Assembly (NCBI RefSeq): GCF_001659605.2
Contig: NC_035166.2
Span: 20,191,225 to 20,255,224, forward strand
DNA from: Manihot esculenta
Lineage: Eukaryota > Streptophyta > Magnoliopsida > Malpighiales > Euphorbiaceae
Reading direction: 5' to 3'
Length of the DNA stretch: 64,000 bases
Position numbers and translations under genes: made by a program. How positions within the stretch are numbered: position 1 is the first letter of the stretch; each line of letters begins with the position of its first letter. The notes below the pieces were generated by a model. It was not told the DNA's origin. It did not search any database and worked only from the letters and a program-made list of their open reading frames with translations. Below, piece after piece: positions 60,401 through 64,000 of the stretch.

Positions 60401-61517
60401 CTTTCATTGCATAAAATAAATAGAATAGAATATCTTAAAAATTTATTTGATAATTTTAAAATAAAAAAATTTTAGATCAACATATTCTACCATAAACTCA
60501 AAATACAATAAAATGGATATCGTTTATTTTTTCTAAATAATGAAATTTACTTATATATATTTTAAAAATTTCTCGATCGGTGATAAATTGAATTAAAATA
60601 AGTATTTTTTTTAAATAATAATATTTTTCAGAGAGTTGTATTTTTTAATTTATTTATTCTTTAATTAAATTAAAGAATAAGTTAAAATAAGATTTTAGAA
60701 AAATCCCATAAATACCCAATTAGGAGTTTTTTTTTTAAAATATATATGTATATATTTAATCAGGAGTATAAGCTGATAGAGTGGCCACTGCCAAAAAGAA
60801 AAAAATTAGAGCAGGTAACCTTCTTCCATTGATGTTTTAGTTAGATGGCATCAACATTAACTTAAACAATTATTAGGAAGGAATAAGGAATGCGAGATTA
60901 AAGCATAATTCATATTTTAATAACATGAAATTAAGATTAATTAGTTGTTTATAAAAATAAAAAGAGTAAGAGATTCCATCTAATGAGCAACTGCAGATCC
61001 AAGAGTTGGCTGTGAAAGATAAGCCAGAACCAACAGAAACATATAAAACTTTATATATATTTCTTTAAGAAGAGCAAAGTTAAAGATGGGATTTTTATAA
61101 TTTTGAAACCACTTCATTGTAGCAACTGTTTGTCTCCAATCAAGATATACAACAAAAAGACCAAAACCAGAGGACCCCATATGGTCAAATTGAACAACAT
61201 TTTATATTTTTATATACAAAAAGAAAAGAAAAGAAAAGAAAATTGAGAAGGATAAAAAGAAGAAGCAAAAGCATACATGGGGTAGCAAATGAAAGAAGAA
61301 TACCTTGTTTATATGTCTCCACTTTAGTTTTCACTTCACTTTTGCATTTTTAACTCTTGCAGTAGTTTCTGTTTCTCAAGATCCAATCATTTCCTCAATA
61401 GAATTTTTCTTTCGATTTATAGATATCATCACATGCTATTCCATGGAATCAAAGTGATAGCTAAAATACATCTGTACTTGAAAAAGATCTGATCATGAAT
61501 GGAACTCTACTTCATAA
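57432..61517. other. Intergenic region between DUF1639 and DUF1645-type genes
   Basis: Positions 57432 to about 57900 are the probable 3' UTR. About 58250-58600 is less AT-rich and has an 80-codon minus-strand frame (58350-58592) without a known domain. From 58620 to 61500 the DNA is AT-rich, with a 65-codon minus-strand frame at 60087-60284 (SGQIDIWAWDPFG) that I do not recognise. An AAAAG repeat lies at 61219-61241. No gene is firmly supported. Confidence 0.45.
61219..61241. repeat. (AAAAG)n short repeat
   Basis: About four and a half units of AAAAG. Confidence 0.8.
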
Positions 61518-62306
61518 TCATCTCTTCTTCTTTTTAACCTTACCGTTACAGAACAGGGAACCAAAACCAAAAAGATTCGCAGTTCCTCTAGAAATGTAAG
61601 GCGATGGTACGTTCAACACAGGACTGATTCTAACTCCATTCCCATAAGACCCACACTTCCTTAACAGAGGTGGCTTCTGGCCTGAATTGTAATAGTAAAA
61701 TGCCCCTGAACTTGGCGCTGCCGATTTTCTGCTCGGAACAGAATGCTGTTTTTGCAGACGTAGTTTCTGAGTTTCTTTAGAGAACATTGCTTGTTTTGGT
61801 GGATTTGGAGCTGACCCGGTTGAGTTGCTTCGTGAAAGAAACTGTAGAGATCGTATCAGGCTTTTACTTCGAGAGCTATCACAATTCAAACTATTGCTTC
61901 TCTTGAACTGCCAAAAGGATTTTGATGCAGGCTTTTCATCTGCATCAATGCTCATTGACAAGAACTCCTTCAGCAGCTTCTTCTGTGTAGTCTCGGTTGT
62001 AGTTTGCAGAGGGCAACGACAAGCGGCAGGCTTTGGTTGATCAATATCTTGAGTAGAAACTAAGTGTTTCTTGATTCCAATAGGCAGGATCTTGCCATTA
62101 GAGAAGAGCTCATCTGCAGAAGACAATTCTTGGACAAAGCTGCTGCTAATGCAGAAATCAAAATCCGAATCCAATAGAGATGAGTCTAATCTACGATGAC
62201 AATCTTCAATGGATACAGCATCAGTATTTTGGTTGAGATCATGAGAGAATGAAATTCTTGGACTAATTCCAGCGCTTGAAATCTCTGAGCAGACATCTAC
62301 AGCCAT
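61518..62306 (-). CDS. DUF1645 family protein, single exon
   Basis: Plant-specific protein of 262 residues from the MAVDVCSEIS start. Ser-, Asn- and Lys-rich with conserved short blocks: SPRISFSHDL near the N-terminus, DFDFCIS, then KSFWQFKRSNSLNCDSSRSK, a Ser/Arg block SLQFLSRSNSTG, and a C-terminal NGVRISPVLNVPSPYISRGT followed by LFGFGSLFCNGKVKKKKR. These match the DUF1645 family, whose rice member SGL affects grain length and stress response (recalled). The basic tail suggests nuclear or membrane association (inference). An in-frame ATG at 62372 would add 22 residues; I prefer 62306 because family members begin near MAVDV. No intron interrupts the frame. Confidence 0.85.
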   Translation of the reverse strand: MAVDVCSEISSAGISPRISFSHDLNQNTDAVSIEDCHRRLDSSLLDSDFDFCISSSFVQELSSADELFSNGKILPIGIKKHLVSTQDIDQPKPAACRCPLQTTTETTQKKLLKEFLSMSIDADEKPASKSFWQFKRSNSLNCDSSRSKSLIRSLQFLSRSNSTGSAPNPPKQAMFSKETQKLRLQKQHSVPSRKSAAPSSGAFYYYNSGQKPPLLRKCGSYGNGVRISPVLNVPSPYISRGTANLFGFGSLFCNGKVKKKKR

Positions 62307-64000
62307 AGTCACAGGAGGTTGGAAGAACAAAGTCTGTCTGTCTGTGAGACAACTAAAAGTTTCAAAAGACAAACAAGCCCAAGAACTGCAATAAATGGAG
62401 GCGATTTAGAAAGAAAGAAAAACAAATAGAAGTAGGGAGAGAGTGAGAAGTCAGCAATTGCAGCTTTAGCTTTTGCTTTTGTGTCTAAGCTAAAGAGCAT
62501 ATTGTTCCAACATCCAAGGATAAGGACATGATACCAATTACGCAAAAGATTGAAGCAGAGAAACAATGGATTCCATTGTTGCAAGACATGAGTGCAAAAG
62601 AAAGGATAAAGAGGATGAAAGTAGAATTCAAGCACCGAAAGGCTATAAAACAAAATCCCTCCCTCCCTCCCTCTCTCTCTAGGATGGTTTCCAAGGAAGA
62701 CTTTTACTTTAAAGAATTTGATATTTCGCCTATTGGCTACAACCCAAGTGAGTCTCTAATGGAAACATAATACATTCCTGCAACAAAATACATGTACGTA
62801 TTTATATGCTTTGGGTGCGTATTGGGTACTTTTTTTCTCTCTTTTTTTTTTAAACAAAGAATCAATGGTCTATTGGATTGAAATTAAATTTTATATCCAT
62901 TAACAGATTAGTCCATTAAAAACAAATATTTATTTCATTTATGAAAATTAAATTTTTAATTTTACTTGAAGAAAAAGAACGTAAATTCTTTATATCGATA
63001 TTTTTAATATGATATTTTTAATATTAAGTAATACAAGCCACGTATTTTATAATCGATTTGATCCATTGACCCGTGGTTTCAATCAAGTTTACTGTGAATG
63101 TTTTGTATTAACTTGAAATGATTAGCCTCCATTACGTTGTTATTGTCTTAATCATATAAATAATTGAGATTAGCATTGCAATTTACACTGTTTCTATTAT
63201 TTCTAGCCATTAATGGAAGATAACATTAAGATTAGCAAAGCAAATTTCTACTGTTTCTATTATTTGTAGCCATTAATGGAAGATAACGTCGATGGACATG
63301 AATTGGTTATACATGTAGGAGCTGAGATGTTACTGTCTAAATGTTGGAGACAAGAGGTAGATAATTGATGGGTTATGCAATTACGTGGCAAGCGACGTAG
63401 GGTCCATGGAGAAATAATTGATTATAGATTATTATTATTATTACTATTATTACTTTTATCATTTTATTACTGACAATGAATATAATATAAATAAATTAAT
63501 CGAAATTTGAAGAGTTTATAATCGACTTTTTTTTATATCAATAAATTAAAAATTTAACTCAATTAAAATTGACTCTTGATTAGACTATAAATAATTTAAT
63601 TTATTTATAATTTTAAAATAATAAATTTACAGTAAAATAAGCTTAGTTAAATATATAGATATTCACGATTTGAATTATTCGCCTTAAATTCAATTGATGA
63701 AAATATGAAGTAAGTCTTTGCATTATCTAAGGTGTATAGTGTTATAAGGCAAATAGACAAAGGAGGAGAGCTCAGCAAACATGATAAAAGCAGAAACGTG
63801 ATATGTCCCTAAGCTGAGCTAAATCCAACCAGAGTCCTTCCATTCAACATCCTCTTATCCTACACCGACATATTATTTCACAGTCTCAACTCTCCATTCC
63901 TGTCCGACTTCTGTTCATCCATTGCAAGAATTTTTCCATAGAAAGAATGTAATTATCAATTTTAATTATTATCTAAATTTAATCAGTAATTTTACATAAA
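62307..64000. other. Upstream region of the DUF1645-type gene and flank
   Basis: The first 400 bp are the likely 5' UTR and promoter (minus strand), with a CT-rich CCCTCCCTCCCTCTCTCTCT tract at about 62659-62680 on the plus strand. Farther right is AT-rich DNA with a 62-bp tandem duplication (63168-63291). Open frames here overlap the leader and show no domain. Confidence 0.5.
63168..63291. repeat. 62-bp tandem duplication
   Basis: Two adjacent units (63168-63229 and 63230-63291) start GATTAGCA and share CTGTTTCTATTATTT and AGCCATTAATGGAAGATAAC, with only a few differences. Confidence 0.85.

Overview
The window is nuclear DNA of a flowering plant, almost certainly a eudicot. It is AT-rich, its genes are split by GT-AG introns, and it carries plant-type LINEs, Ty3/Gypsy and MITE insertions. 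Wording of the proteins recalls Euphorbiaceae or related rosids, but that is an impression, not a proof. There is no prokaryotic-style operon, CRISPR array, rRNA or convincing tRNA gene.

Left part (1-31499): an 11-exon gene for an ARG1/DnaJ15-type J-domain protein (1467-12275, +), whose introns hold a Stowaway-like MITE, a small LTR element and other repeats. Next come a single-exon C2H2 zinc-finger/EAR-type regulator of the GIS3/ZFP6 group (18761-19495, +) and a nine-exon cysteinyl-tRNA synthetase (26082-30477, -). I reconstructed all exon joins by hand; every junction keeps frame and uses GT/AG.

Middle part (31500-54480) is mostly transposon. It holds a full-length but decayed L1-type LINE (31519-37755, -) with a perfect 19-bp target duplication. 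A possible small unknown gene lies at 39275-39751 (-), and a GC-rich island at about 42360-42800. A 9.3-kb Ty3/Gypsy element of the Tekay/Del chromovirus type (44347-53641, +) is inserted into a fragment of a second LINE. This Gypsy copy has LTRs about 99% identical and an intact gag ORF, but its pol is riddled with stops and lacks most of integrase, so it looks like a young insertion of a non-autonomous lineage.

Right part (54480-64000): a DUF1639 gene (56018-57431, +) with a tiny last coding exon, and a DUF1645-type gene (61518-62306, -). From memory, ARG1, GIS3 and a DUF1639 gene are also near neighbours in Arabidopsis (At1g68370, At1g68360, At1g68340), so the gene order looks like conserved microsynteny blown up by transposons.

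The genes are individually regulated and do not form a pathway. The most interesting material is in the mobile DNA: possible leader splicing and GCC-box-like hairpins in the Gypsy LTR, a near-perfect miR159 complementary site in the LINE ORF1, and the small LTR element inside the ARG1 gene.
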